Positions 26,811 through 35,474 are shown, numbered from the stretch's first letter. The stretch: 64,000 nucleotides of DNA from Bacteroidaceae bacterium (GCA_016291905.1 JAEEZS010000009.1:62001-126000); one strand, 5' to 3'. The notes: generated from the letters alone by a model not told the origin. Made by a program: numbers and translations.

Positions 26811-27554
26811 ATGAACGCTTCCGATAGCATCGTCATCATCCCCACCTACAACGAGAAGGAGAATATCGAGAACATCATCCGTGCCGTTTTCGGACTGGAG
26901 AAGGTGTTCCATATCCTTGTCATTGAGGACGGCTCACCCGACGGCACTGCCGACATCGTACGTCGTTTACAAGGGGAATTCCCCGAGCGTCTGTTTATGG
27001 TGGAACGTAGCGGCAAGCAGGGTCTTGGCACAGCCTACATTTGTGGTTTCAAATGGGGGCTGGAACATGGCTACGACTACATTTTCGAGATGGACGCCGA
27101 CTTCAGTCACAATCCGAACGACCTGCCTCGCCTCTATGCCGCCTGTGCTGATGAGGGATACGACCTTGCCATCGGGAGCCGTTACGTCAGTGGTGTAAAC
27201 GTCATCAACTGGCCTATGGGCCGTGTGCTGATGTCATACTACGCCAGCCGCTACGTGCAGTTCATCACGCGCATTCCCGTGCGCGACACAACAGCCGGAT
27301 TCAAATGCTATCGCCGTCGTGTGCTGGAAACCATCAACCTTGATGGAATCCGCTTCAAGGGCTATGCCTTCCAGATTGAGATGAAGTTCACTACCTGGAA
27401 GTGTGGTTTCCGCATTAAGGAAGTGCCTGTCATCTTCGTCAACCGCGAACTAGGCACCAGCAAGATGAACAGCAGTATTTTCGGCGAAGCTGTCTTCGGA
27501 GTCCTTCGTCTCCGCTGGGACGGTTGGTTTAAGAAATACCCCAAAGCTAAATAG
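26811..27554 (+). CDS. Polyprenol-phosphate mannosyltransferase (dolichol-phosphate mannose synthase-like, GT2)
   Basis: The 247-residue GT2 enzyme has IIPTYNEKENIENII, EDGSPDGTADIV, the metal-binding EMDADFSHNP, and RDTTAGFKCYRRRVLE. It resembles DPM1 without the membrane domain. It likely moves mannose from GDP-mannose to undecaprenyl phosphate at the cytoplasmic face, giving the donor for periplasmic protein O-glycosylation or other glycans. The sugar donor is inferred from family. The gene begins 3 bp after potD and is followed 9 bp later by dihydroorotase. Confidence 0.88.
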   Translation: MNASDSIVIIPTYNEKENIENIIRAVFGLEKVFHILVIEDGSPDGTADIVRRLQGEFPERLFMVERSGKQGLGTAYICGFKWGLEHGYDYIFEMDADFSHNPNDLPRLYAACADEGYDLAIGSRYVSGVNVINWPMGRVLMSYYASRYVQFITRIPVRDTTAGFKCYRRRVLETINLDGIRFKGYAFQIEMKFTTWKCGFRIKEVPVIFVNRELGTSKMNSSIFGEAVFGVLRLRWDGWFKKYPKAK

Positions 27555-27563
27555 CCCCCCTTC

Positions 27564-28886
27564 ATGCCTCGCACCATCATCCAAAACGCTACTATCGTCA
27601 ACGAAGGCCACACCTTTATTGGCGCAGTAGTGCTGGAGGGCGAGAAGATTGTAAAAGTCTCAGCAGAGTCGTCTCTCCTACAGGAGGGAAAAGGGGATGA
27701 TCTTGTCATTGACGCCTCTGGTATGTTGCTTCTTCCTGGCGTCATTGATGAGCATGTCCATTTCCGTGAGCCAGGACTTACACACAAGGCCACTATTGCC
27801 AGCGAAAGCCATAAGGCTGTCATGGGGGGTGTCACCAGCTATATGGACATGCCCAACTGTATTCCGCAAACAACTACCATCGAACTCGTAGAAGCTAAGC
27901 ACAGCATCGCTGAGGCGTGTAGTCCTGCCAACTGGTCTTTCTATCTGGGGGCTACAAACAACAATCTCATCGAAGTTGAACGCCTTGATCCTACCACGAA
28001 TTGTGGAATAAAGGTTTTTATGGGCAGCAGCACGGGTGGAATGTTGTTGAGCGACGATGAAGCGCTTGAAGCCGTTTTCCGTGCCACATCCCTTCCTATC
28101 GCCCTCCATTGCGAGGATCAAGATATTATCTCTGCCAACATTGCCCACTATAAGCGGCTCCTTCAAGACTCACTCCAAGTCAACGATAGTTCATCGACTG
28201 GTGTAGATTTACCCCTCCGCTATCACTCCCTTATCCGTAGCGAGGAGGCCTGCTATTGTTCCTCAGCACGTGCTATAGCGTTGGCAGAACGTACAGGAGC
28301 AAACATACATATTCTTCACATCAGTACGGCTCGCGAACTGCAATTGTTCCAGCGAGGCCCTGTCGAAGGAAAGAAGATAACTGCCGAAGCTTGTATCCCC
28401 CACCTGCTCTACATCGATGCAGACTATGACACTCTCGGAACAGCCATCAAATGCAATCCGGCTATCAAGACGGCAGCAGATCGTGATGCACTACGAAGTG
28501 CCATTCATGAACAGCTTATTGATACCATCGGTACCGACCACGCTCCCCATACCCCTGCCGACAAGGAGGGAGGTGCGCTGCGGGCTGCCTCGGGCATCGC
28601 TACGTTGCCACACTCCCTGACGTCAATGCTTACCCTTGCGGACAAAGGCTGTTTTGATATTACAGACGTTGTGCGCACGATGTGCCACAATCCCGCCCTC
28701 CGCTATGACATTGCCCACCGAGGTTTTATCCGTCCAGACTATCAAGCCGACCTTGTTCTGGTGAAAAAGACAGATAGCGTTTGGTCTGTCCAAAAGACGT
28801 GGGTCAACGGCACCTTAGCCTATTCCGAGGGCGTTGTCAATCCTTCAGCCCGAGGACAACGCCTCACCTTCGCCCGACATTCATAA
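27564..28886 (+). CDS. pyrC: Dihydroorotase (amidohydrolase type, PyrC)
   Basis: The 440-residue protein has the zinc motif DEHVHFREPG near residue 53, a later histidine cluster HILHISTARE, and the catalytic aspartate region GTDHAPHTPADKE near residue 315. The conversion of carbamoyl aspartate to dihydroorotate is the third step of pyrimidine synthesis. The usual carboxylated lysine of type I enzymes lies in the region GIKVFMGSSTGG. The gene is packed between the mannosyltransferase and the MetH-domain gene with 9-bp gaps on both sides. Confidence 0.93.
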   Translation: MPRTIIQNATIVNEGHTFIGAVVLEGEKIVKVSAESSLLQEGKGDDLVIDASGMLLLPGVIDEHVHFREPGLTHKATIASESHKAVMGGVTSYMDMPNCIPQTTTIELVEAKHSIAEACSPANWSFYLGATNNNLIEVERLDPTTNCGIKVFMGSSTGGMLLSDDEALEAVFRATSLPIALHCEDQDIISANIAHYKRLLQDSLQVNDSSSTGVDLPLRYHSLIRSEEACYCSSARAIALAERTGANIHILHISTARELQLFQRGPVEGKKITAEACIPHLLYIDADYDTLGTAIKCNPAIKTAADRDALRSAIHEQLIDTIGTDHAPHTPADKEGGALRAASGIATLPHSLTSMLTLADKGCFDITDVVRTMCHNPALRYDIAHRGFIRPDYQADLVLVKKTDSVWSVQKTWVNGTLAYSEGVVNPSARGQRLTFARHS

Positions 28887-28895
28887 TCTTGACGT

Positions 28896-29684
28896 ATGAT
28901 TCAACATTTCCAATACACAGTTGCCGAACTTGTTCCCTTCATTGACTGGGTATATTTCTTCCATGCGTGGCAAGTGAAGGAACACACGGAGCAGGGGGCA
29001 GAGTTGAAAGCTGATGCATTGCGAATGCTGACGTCCCTCGCTGACAACATTGGAGCAAAGGCTCTGTATTGGGAAGTAAAAGCCCACAGCGAGGAAGACA
29101 ACATCATCATTGAGGCTCCTGACTCCAAGCATCAGACAATAGTGATTCCTTTGTTGCGGCAACAAAAACTTGGGGCTGATGGATATGCACTATGTTTGGC
29201 AGACTTCATCCGTCCAGACAAAGATACGTTGGGGCTCTTTGCTACTACATGCGCGCTGAAGGCCAACGCTAACGCCGACCCATACGAAAGCCTAATGATG
29301 CAAACGCTTGCTACTCGCTTAGCTGAAGCAGCCGCAGAGAAGGTGGATGAGGATACCTGGAACAAAAAGAATCAGAATGATGTCAATAAAGGCAAAACAG
29401 ATTACAAAGGAATTCGTCCAGCCGTAGGCTACCCCAGCCTCCCAGACCTCACCATCAACTTCCTTTTAGACAAACTGCTTGACATGGGAAACATCGGAAT
29501 CACACTCACAGAAAATGGTGCCATGGCTCCACCCTCATCCGTTTCAGGGCTTATTATCCGACATCCATCTGCCCGTTATTTCAGCATCGGCACTATAAGT
29601 AACGAACAATTTGAAGACTACACCCGACGACGTGGCCTTCCGCCCCAACGTATGCGCCAGTTCCTCCGTGCCGTGTTGGATTAA
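28896..29684 (+). CDS. Free-standing cobalamin-dependent methionine synthase activation domain protein
   Basis: The 262-residue protein matches the C-terminal AdoMet-binding reactivation domain of MetH. The features are FIDWVYFFHAWQVK at the start, IRPAVGYPSLPDLT near residue 178, and ENGAMAPPSSVSGLIIRHPSARYFSIG from about residue 207. In full-length MetH this domain methylates cob(II)alamin, using AdoMet and a reductase, after the cofactor is oxidised. Here it has no homocysteine, folate or cobalamin domains. The usual PDHTEK sequence reads PDLTIN, so one contact may differ. Presumably it acts in trans on MetH or a split MetH encoded elsewhere. It may be translationally linked to pyrC upstream. 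Confidence 0.85.
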   Translation: MIQHFQYTVAELVPFIDWVYFFHAWQVKEHTEQGAELKADALRMLTSLADNIGAKALYWEVKAHSEEDNIIIEAPDSKHQTIVIPLLRQQKLGADGYALCLADFIRPDKDTLGLFATTCALKANANADPYESLMMQTLATRLAEAAAEKVDEDTWNKKNQNDVNKGKTDYKGIRPAVGYPSLPDLTINFLLDKLLDMGNIGITLTENGAMAPPSSVSGLIIRHPSARYFSIGTISNEQFEDYTRRRGLPPQRMRQFLRAVLD

Positions 29685-29718
29685 GATTCTATTATATGAT
29701 TTCAAAATGTGAACTGAT

Positions 29719-30447
29719 ATGAAACCGCTTTATCTCATTTACCAATACTGCATCGCATTTCCTGTGATGCTCATCGTATCCATTTTCTGTGCGTTGGCAG
29801 CTATCGTCTGCGGCACCTTATTCGGCATGGAAGCTGGATGGTGGACAGCAAGGGTCTGGGGATGGCTTTTCTGCCGCATGTTCCTTCTGCCCGTTAAAGT
29901 TGAAGGAAAGGAAAAGCTGGACCGAAAACAAGCATACATTATTGTAGGCAATCATCAGAGCATGTTCGACATCTTTCTTATGCTTGGCTTCATGCCCTAC
30001 CGTTTCAAATGGATGATGAAGAAAGAGCTTTCACGTATTCCGCTTATTGGCTTTGCCTGCAAATGCTGTGGCTTTATCACGGTGGACCGTACAAGTAAAG
30101 CAGACATTGTTCACACCATGTCGAAAGCTGATGAGCTCCTTCGCCATCATAACTCATTAGCGATGTTTGCAGAGGGTACGCGTACCTTAACCGGCAAGCT
30201 CGGCCCCTTCAAGCGGGGCGCTTTCAAGCTAGCAGTAGAACAACAATTACCTATCGCCCCCGTCAGCATCAACGGCACATTTGAGGTGATGCCCAAAGGA
30301 CAGAAATACGTCCGTCGTTTCCCCCTTCGTCTTGTCATCCACGACCCGATATTCCCGGAAGGAACTGACGGAACAGAAATAGATCGTCTACGCGACGTCA
30401 CTCGGGAGGCAGTCCTTGCGGGACTGGACGAACAATATAAAGAATAA
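29719..30447 (+). CDS. plsC: 1-acyl-sn-glycerol-3-phosphate acyltransferase (PlsC)
   Basis: The 242-residue membrane-bound acyltransferase has an N-terminal hydrophobic helix (residues 6-35), the catalytic NHQSMFD (HX4D) motif near residue 78 and the substrate motif FAEGTRTLTGK near residue 149. It makes phosphatidic acid from lysophosphatidic acid. It is the last gene of the plus-strand run that starts at potA, 34 bp downstream of the MetH-domain gene, and converges on a DUF4369 gene with only 13 bp between the stops. Confidence 0.92.
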   Translation: MKPLYLIYQYCIAFPVMLIVSIFCALAAIVCGTLFGMEAGWWTARVWGWLFCRMFLLPVKVEGKEKLDRKQAYIIVGNHQSMFDIFLMLGFMPYRFKWMMKKELSRIPLIGFACKCCGFITVDRTSKADIVHTMSKADELLRHHNSLAMFAEGTRTLTGKLGPFKRGAFKLAVEQQLPIAPVSINGTFEVMPKGQKYVRRFPLRLVIHDPIFPEGTDGTEIDRLRDVTREAVLAGLDEQYKE

Positions 30448-30460
30448 GGTCTAAATAGGA

Positions 30461-31045
30461 TTAAGGATAATTTCCCGCTGCCAAATTTTGCCGCGACATT
30501 TCATCATTTACAGCCATCACATAACGGCGAATAAGAGGGTTTAAGCCCGTAATTAACTCATGCATGGCATCGGCAATCGAAGTATAAACAGAATCGACAT
30601 AATGATGCACATCTTCGATGCGTTCACCGTTCATAATCATCTGCGACTCCGTGTGTCCTAACTCGTCCACCTGCGCGTCCAGCCTATTCTTTTCATCAAA
30701 AAAAGCATAAAGAGCCTCGTTGAGTCGTGTGCCGGTAACACGTCCTGTTAAGTTTGACAGCCTGACATTGAGCATCCCCGCTTCAAGGACAATGGGAATA
30801 AGTGGCATCTCATCTACAAACAACGTTGCCAGCGCTATTGAATCCAGATGTCCCTTCATCGTAAACTCGCCATGCGTCACTTGACAGGAGTCTACCGTCA
30901 ACCAACTTCCATCGGCTGTCGGCACCTTCAAAGCTACTTGACGCCCTTTGAAATACGTTACGTCTGTCATGCCCTTGACGACATACATGTCCTGACAAGA
31001 GAATAACAGCACAGAGGCCAATAGTAACGATGAGATACTTTTCAC
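30461..31045 (-). CDS. DUF4369-type lipoprotein
   Basis: The 194-residue protein has a lipobox (LASVLLFSC, cysteine 17) and a beta-rich DUF4369-like domain: FKGRQVALKVP, DSCQVTHGEFTMKGHLDSIALATLFVDEMPLIPIVLE. Such domains often precede thioredoxin-like domains in Bacteroidota, but here no thioredoxin domain or CxxC follows. The role is unknown. An inverted repeat overlaps its promoter box (31069-31109), hinting at regulation. Confidence 0.78.
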   Translation of the reverse strand: MKSISSLLLASVLLFSCQDMYVVKGMTDVTYFKGRQVALKVPTADGSWLTVDSCQVTHGEFTMKGHLDSIALATLFVDEMPLIPIVLEAGMLNVRLSNLTGRVTGTRLNEALYAFFDEKNRLDAQVDELGHTESQMIMNGERIEDVHHYVDSVYTSIADAMHELITGLNPLIRRYVMAVNDEMSRQNLAAGNYP

Positions 31046-31068
31046 GAGTGTTTAGACTGAAAACGACG

Positions 31069-31109
31069 CAAAAATAAATCGTTCCCCCGACATAAGGAAA
31101 CGATTTATT
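31069..31109 (-). promoter_or_regulatory. Promoter box overlapped by an 11-bp inverted repeat
   Basis: The minus-strand -7 box TATTTTTG lies at 31069-31076. An inverted repeat AATAAATCGTT / AACGATTTATT (31073-31083 and 31099-31109) overlaps it. A regulator bound there could block the DUF4369 lipoprotein promoter. A simple hairpin explanation is also possible. Confidence 0.5.
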
Positions 31110-31142
31110 ATTATTTAAAAGAGAAGGGCTTTTTTTTATTTA

Positions 31143-31162
31143 TTTTTTCATATGTGAAAAAA
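31143..31162. repeat. AT-rich inverted repeat around TATG
   Basis: TTTTTTCA TATG TGAAAAAA forms an 8-bp-arm inverted repeat, 60 bp downstream of the stop of the small membrane protein gene (31222). With T runs on both sides it may end transcription of that operon. Confidence 0.45.
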
Positions 31163-31221
31163 CTACGATTGGGCTTTACTCACCTATTACAACTTGCCCT
31201 CTCATAAACGATTGCAGGCAG

Positions 31222-31551
31222 TTATTGTTTCTCTCGTTCGTGTGGGATGCGATACGAGGTATAGAGTTCAATGATAGCGGCAACGAGCAGGCAGACAACC
31301 CATTCGTTATGCCGCAGAACAATCATGAGCACGCCTGCAAGCACAAGCAGGAAGGCAGCAATCCATTGTTGACGACGCAAGCGTCTGACGATGAAGTTAT
31401 CATCCTCATATCGCTCTGTCACCTGCATAGCGCTGAACATTACGGCGCCAGCCAGATAGACATAAGGGGCGAAAGCCCAGCCCGTCACATAGACAACCGC
31501 TCCCAAAAGGAGCAGAACGCCGCCCGTCCAATAGATTATCTGCCGCATCAC
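31222..31551 (-). CDS. Small inner-membrane protein of unknown function
   Basis: The 109-residue protein has four predicted transmembrane segments (IIYWTGGVLLLLGAVVYVTGWAFAPYVYLAG, then WIAAFLLVLAGVLMIVL and VVCLLVAAIIELY) and a central basic loop RRLRRQQW. I do not recognise it. Its start overlaps the stop of the DivIC/FtsB-like gene by 4 bp (ATGA), so the two are translationally coupled, which suggests a cell-envelope or division-related role. Confidence 0.8.
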   Translation of the reverse strand: MMRQIIYWTGGVLLLLGAVVYVTGWAFAPYVYLAGAVMFSAMQVTERYEDDNFIVRRLRRQQWIAAFLLVLAGVLMIVLRHNEWVVCLLVAAIIELYTSYRIPHEREKQ

Positions 31552-31850
31552 TTGTCTTTAACAATGAATACATCCTCCCCAGCCTCGTGCATGCCATACT
31601 GCTCTCGGGCAATGCGTTCAAGCGACTTGCCATCAGTATCGAAGGACTGCAGTTCGTCACTAAGCGAATCGCAGAGGTTCTGGAATTCCTGCTTCTGGGC
31701 GCTGAGGCGGCTGATTTCGTAGCGATTCTTCAGGCGCACCATCATGTTGTTCTTGTCCAGGAAACCGACTATAAGCAGAAAGGCAATCACCGTAATCAGG
31801 TACTTGTGACGCCCAATGTAATGCCAAAGCTGCGAGAGGAACTTCTTCAT
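31548..31850 (-). CDS. Septum formation initiator protein (DivIC/FtsB family)
   Basis: The 100-residue bitopic protein has one transmembrane helix (residues 19-35, YLITVIAFLLIVGFLDK) and a coiled coil (KNRYEISRLSAQKQEFQNLCDSLSDELQSF). The end SLERIAREQYGMHEAGEDVFIV fits the FtsB/DivIC signature. It acts in the divisome with FtsL and FtsQ in the periplasm. It overlaps the next small membrane gene by 4 bp and follows the SIS-domain gene by 9 bp. Confidence 0.87.
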   Translation of the reverse strand: MKKFLSQLWHYIGRHKYLITVIAFLLIVGFLDKNNMMVRLKNRYEISRLSAQKQEFQNLCDSLSDELQSFDTDGKSLERIAREQYGMHEAGEDVFIVKDK

Positions 31851-31859
31851 ACCTTATTA

Positions 31860-32870
31860 TTACATTTCGTTACCGACCTTACGGGCGCGATTGGGCTTAT
31901 CAAGGTTGATGCCATCGCTAATACCTACCTCAACGAGCAGGTTCCAACCAGCACAGAGATAAACGTAGGCCTGCATCTCGCCTGCATCGGGAACTACAAC
32001 CGTCTTGGCAAAGGGTGTCGGCTTCGTGTCAATCGCTACGACGTGCACGCCGGCGTTCTTGAACACGGTAAGGAACTTGTCGTACTCGTTCTCAATGGGG
32101 GCTACGACGAAGACGATGTCGCCTTCCTGCATCACCTCCTCGATGCCATGAACGGCATAGGTGCCTTCGAGGAAGTCGCTCTTACGACGGGTAATCTCGT
32201 TGGTCTTGAGGGTAAGTTCCTCAGCCACGCCGTCGTTCATGCCACAGAAGTAGATGGTAGGCGCAGCTTTTACCCATTCCACGATTTCAGGGTCTACGGG
32301 CAACGTCAGAGCGGCTTCAAGCTTTTCAGGAAGCCCCTTCAGGGCAGCCTTCATATCCTTGCCGGCAACGTTCCAGACGATGCTCTCACAGAACAAGGCC
32401 TGCTCTACTACGCTCTTCGTGGCAGCAACAGCATTCTCCCAGCCGCACTTCAGCACATTGCCCTTCACGCAAGCCTCCTCAAGGGGAGTGTTAGGATTCG
32501 CCGAGAGTGAGAAGCGACGGTTGTTGCCCTTAGCCTTCAGGTCGAGCGCCAGCATCAGCGTCTCTTTCGTTCGCCCGCTGTTGGAGTCGAGCACCACGGC
32601 ATAGTCGTCAAGCTTGTATTCACAGCACTGGTAGCTACCGTCAGTCTGAATATTGATGTCGAGGCCGTTACGCATGGCGACACGGCGGGCGTTCTTGGCA
32701 GGCATGATGCGGCTGCTGCCCTCGCCCGAAAACATCAGCTTACGCGTTTCCTTGACGGCATCAGCCACAAACTGGCTGTCGGCAGGGTTGAAATTACGAA
32801 CGGTGTCAACCGTTCCCATCATTTCTTGCACCAGGTAAAACTGGGCATATTTCTCTTCTTTCAGATTCAT
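31860..32870 (-). CDS. SIS-domain sugar-phosphate isomerase-like protein (GlmS C-terminal type)
   Basis: The 336-residue protein has two SIS domains. SIS1 shows SGEGSSRIMPAK near residue 47 and VVLDSNSGRTKETL near 92, the phosphate-binding loop of aldose-ketose isomerases. SIS2 contains TLKTNEITRRKSDFLEGTYAVHGIEEVM. No glutaminase domain is present, unlike GlmS. A deaminase/isomerase reaction on an amino-sugar phosphate is possible but unproven. It forms an operon with DUF4954 upstream (35 bp) and the DivIC-like gene downstream (9 bp). Confidence 0.82.
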   Translation of the reverse strand: MNLKEEKYAQFYLVQEMMGTVDTVRNFNPADSQFVADAVKETRKLMFSGEGSSRIMPAKNARRVAMRNGLDINIQTDGSYQCCEYKLDDYAVVLDSNSGRTKETLMLALDLKAKGNNRRFSLSANPNTPLEEACVKGNVLKCGWENAVAATKSVVEQALFCESIVWNVAGKDMKAALKGLPEKLEAALTLPVDPEIVEWVKAAPTIYFCGMNDGVAEELTLKTNEITRRKSDFLEGTYAVHGIEEVMQEGDIVFVVAPIENEYDKFLTVFKNAGVHVVAIDTKPTPFAKTVVVPDAGEMQAYVYLCAGWNLLVEVGISDGINLDKPNRARKVGNEM

Positions 32871-32905
32871 AGAATAATTGAGTTAAATGGTTAATAATAT
32901 GTTTC

Positions 32906-35110
32906 TCATAGCCTCAGACGAAGTTCTTCAAGGCGCTTCAGGTTGACATCCGTCTCACGGCGAATCTGCTGCACGAAAGAGTTGCTCTCGATAGTACCAA
33001 TGGCAGCCTCCATCTCCGCCTCGTTGCGGTAGGTGGCCTGACGGTAGATGTTGTCGTAATCCTTCTTGCGCGACAGATAGACCTGCTCGCAGATGTACTG
33101 CTGAATGCGCTTCTCGGCGTCAATGGCGTGTTGCCACGCGGCGCCGTCCATTGAATCTACACCCATCACGAAACACAGCGAGAGATAGGCGTGACGAAGC
33201 TTGTCAAGGGGATAACGCCTCCAAATATCGTTGTAGCGCTTGTGGATGTCCTTCCAGGAAGTCAGCTTGCCCTCACGGATATCGGCGCGGATGCGGTCGA
33301 AGTCCGTAGTCATCATCAGCTGCCCTCCGAGGTTAATCCATTCGCGCTGGCGACGGCTCCGAAGCAGGGTGGACATGGATGTCAGCGTCTCGCCCGAATT
33401 GGCTTCTATGTAGCTCAGCACGTTCATCATGGCGTAGTGGATGAGCATATCGCCATAAGCGTGATAGGCGCTATAAGCCTTGCGGATGCGCACGTGACGT
33501 TTACCTTTTTCCATGTCTTCACCGAAGATTTCGAGGCCGTCCACAATGGCAGGGTCTCCACCCAGCAGCTCGTGGCCCTTAGCCCGCAGTTGCTTTTCGG
33601 TGTAGGTGTCTGTATTCTCATTTTGTTGTTTCAACCAAGCCTTTGCCGTCCAAACCTCCAACAGCTTACGGGCGGCGATTGTCTCCTCCATACTGTCGGG
33701 GGCAAAGGTCTCAAACTCGATGTGCTGCACCTTCGTGACGCGCTTGTCGCGTGTCTGGTACTTCCAGGAGTTACGCGAAAGCGCATACATGTTGTGCAGC
33801 CACCAGAAGGCGGGCATCACCTCGAGCTCGCCCTTCTGCTCGTTGTTGCTAACGAGGGAGAAGGGCAACTTGATATTCAGTTCAAAGGGATAGGCGGCCT
33901 TGCAAAGCAACGTGAACGAGGCAAACTTGCTTGAGTGCTTCACGCTGCTGCACAGCCCGGGCCAGAATCCGCGTCCAGCCACAATCTCGTTGTCGTTGGT
34001 GCGGCTGTTGTGGTTGCTGCCTACGGTGGCGCCGGCAGCCATGTTGCTCTGCCCCATCACCACCGCAGCCACAAGGAACGAGTTATTGTGGTGTTGTTCG
34101 TGGGCTGGGAAGATGAGGTTGTTCAGCACCTCGCAGCACGAGATGGTGCTGTTGTCACCCAGGATAGAGTCGATGACGCGGGCGCCGTATTTGATGTTGC
34201 AGTTGTTGCCTAAGACAAACTTCACACACGTGCAGCTGTAAAACACTCTGCAGCCGTAGCCCATGATGCCGTTGACAAGAATGACGTTCTCGCCTATCTG
34301 CGAGGGCTCCTTCTCGGAGCTGTTGATGGTGATGTTCTTCAGCTTCGAGGCACCCTTGATGTAGCAGCACGCGCCAATCTTCGCATCCTTCAGGATGCTG
34401 GAGTTCTTGATGACGCAGCCCTCGCCCACCGTGCCGTAGTAGCCCCGATGATGGTCAACGCTTGCCTGCGTAATCTCCTCCAGGCGTTGCATGAGCTCCT
34501 TGTCGTCGATATACTTCGCCCACATGTAGGCGTCGGCGGTAATCATGCCGTCGAAGGGCCACACCGACCGGCAGCCCGTCTCGTTCATCACCTGCAGCTT
34601 CACGCGCACGCTCTCCTCTTCGCCGTCCTTCACGATGCCGTTGCCGAACTTCGCATGGTCCGTCGTACACATCTCCTCGATGTTGAAAAGCATCGTGCGG
34701 GGGCCGATGATGTAGTGGCTCAGGTAATGCACGTCGTGAATGGCGCAGTCGTCGCCGATGTCGCAGCTGTGGATGTTGCTGTTGGTGATACCGATGGGGA
34801 GGCGCAAGTCGTGATACTGCAGTCCGTTGGTGCTGATGCGCCCGATGCGGACGGTGCCGTAGAACTTGTTGTTCTTCACCATGCGCGGCTCAAACTCATC
34901 CGTTACCCAGATGGTGTCCCACGTTGTGGCTGTGTTGTTATTCTTAACGAGTCGTTCAATCTCGTCGCTATACAGATGGCGCCAGCCCCCTTTCGGAGCC
35001 TTCACCTGCTTGTTGCGAAGGTAATACTTATCCTTCCCTGCAGGCAAAAACTGAGGGTCTATCCAGCCGTTCACAAGCCGTTCTGGGGGCAGTACCGTCA
35101 CTCTCTCCAT
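32906..35110 (-). CDS. DUF4954 family protein with left-handed beta-helix
   Basis: The 734-residue cytoplasmic protein opens with MERVTVLPPERLVNGWIDP, typical of DUF4954. About residues 90-390 show repeated hexapeptide-like turns (IHSCDIGDDCAIHDVHYL, ENVILVNGIMGYGCRVFYSC, NNCNIKYGARVIDSILGDNSTISCCEVLNN) that form a left-handed beta-helix, as in sugar acyl- and nucleotidyltransferases. The C-terminal 330 residues are helical. The biochemical role is not known. The tight link with a SIS isomerase suggests amino-sugar nucleotide synthesis, which is my inference. Confidence 0.82.
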   Translation of the reverse strand: MERVTVLPPERLVNGWIDPQFLPAGKDKYYLRNKQVKAPKGGWRHLYSDEIERLVKNNNTATTWDTIWVTDEFEPRMVKNNKFYGTVRIGRISTNGLQYHDLRLPIGITNSNIHSCDIGDDCAIHDVHYLSHYIIGPRTMLFNIEEMCTTDHAKFGNGIVKDGEEESVRVKLQVMNETGCRSVWPFDGMITADAYMWAKYIDDKELMQRLEEITQASVDHHRGYYGTVGEGCVIKNSSILKDAKIGACCYIKGASKLKNITINSSEKEPSQIGENVILVNGIMGYGCRVFYSCTCVKFVLGNNCNIKYGARVIDSILGDNSTISCCEVLNNLIFPAHEQHHNNSFLVAAVVMGQSNMAAGATVGSNHNSRTNDNEIVAGRGFWPGLCSSVKHSSKFASFTLLCKAAYPFELNIKLPFSLVSNNEQKGELEVMPAFWWLHNMYALSRNSWKYQTRDKRVTKVQHIEFETFAPDSMEETIAARKLLEVWTAKAWLKQQNENTDTYTEKQLRAKGHELLGGDPAIVDGLEIFGEDMEKGKRHVRIRKAYSAYHAYGDMLIHYAMMNVLSYIEANSGETLTSMSTLLRSRRQREWINLGGQLMMTTDFDRIRADIREGKLTSWKDIHKRYNDIWRRYPLDKLRHAYLSLCFVMGVDSMDGAAWQHAIDAEKRIQQYICEQVYLSRKKDYDNIYRQATYRNEAEMEAAIGTIESNSFVQQIRRETDVNLKRLEELRLRL

Positions 35111-35143
35111 CGTCTTCTTGGGGATTCTATTCGTTTATGTCTG

Positions 35144-35151
35144 CAAAGGTA
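35144..35151 (-). promoter_or_regulatory. -7 box for the DUF4954 gene
   Basis: The minus strand reads TACCTTTG followed by CAG, 33 bp upstream of the ATG. Confidence 0.7.
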
Positions 35152-35294
35152 AAGCAATCCCCACACATTCGCAAACAAACGAGCAAAAAAACATCGCGCA
35201 ATTCAGAACAATTAACGAAAGAATATCACGGAAGAACGCCCCTCCTTTTTCCGTCGAAACGCCTGTAAAAAATCACCATTCCCTTCCTCTTTCC

Positions 35295-35382
35295 TTAAAA
35301 CCCAATTGAGTTTTAATTAAAACCCAATTGGGTTTTAATTAAAATTCAGCTGTGTTTTAATTAAATCACAACTGAGTTTTAA
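35295..35382. repeat. Four-unit 22-bp palindromic tandem array
   Basis: Four contiguous units start at 35295, 35317, 35339 and 35361, with no spacer. Each starts TTAAA and ends GTTTTAA, and unit 2 is a perfect palindrome centred on CAATTG. The array lies between the divergent DUF4954 and tsaD promoters, 85 bp upstream of the tsaD box. The rest of 35152-35294 shows nothing I can identify. Confidence 0.9.
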
Positions 35383-35466
35383 GAAAATCCCCTTGTGCTG
35401 CGAGAAAAATAGCGTCTGTTTTTCATATAAGAAGCAAATAAATTTGTTTTTTCCCCCACCTAAGCG

Positions 35467-35474
35467 TACCTTTG
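35467..35474 (+). promoter_or_regulatory. -7 box for tsaD
   Basis: TACCTTTG followed by CAG ends 8 bp before the chosen tsaD ATG, so the leader would be a few bases at most. Confidence 0.7.

Noticed and set aside
35295-35382. Possible CRISPR array at this and the other 21-22-bp repeat arrays
   Set aside because: Units are contiguous or nearly so, with no unique spacers of 25-40 bp, and no cas genes are present in the window.
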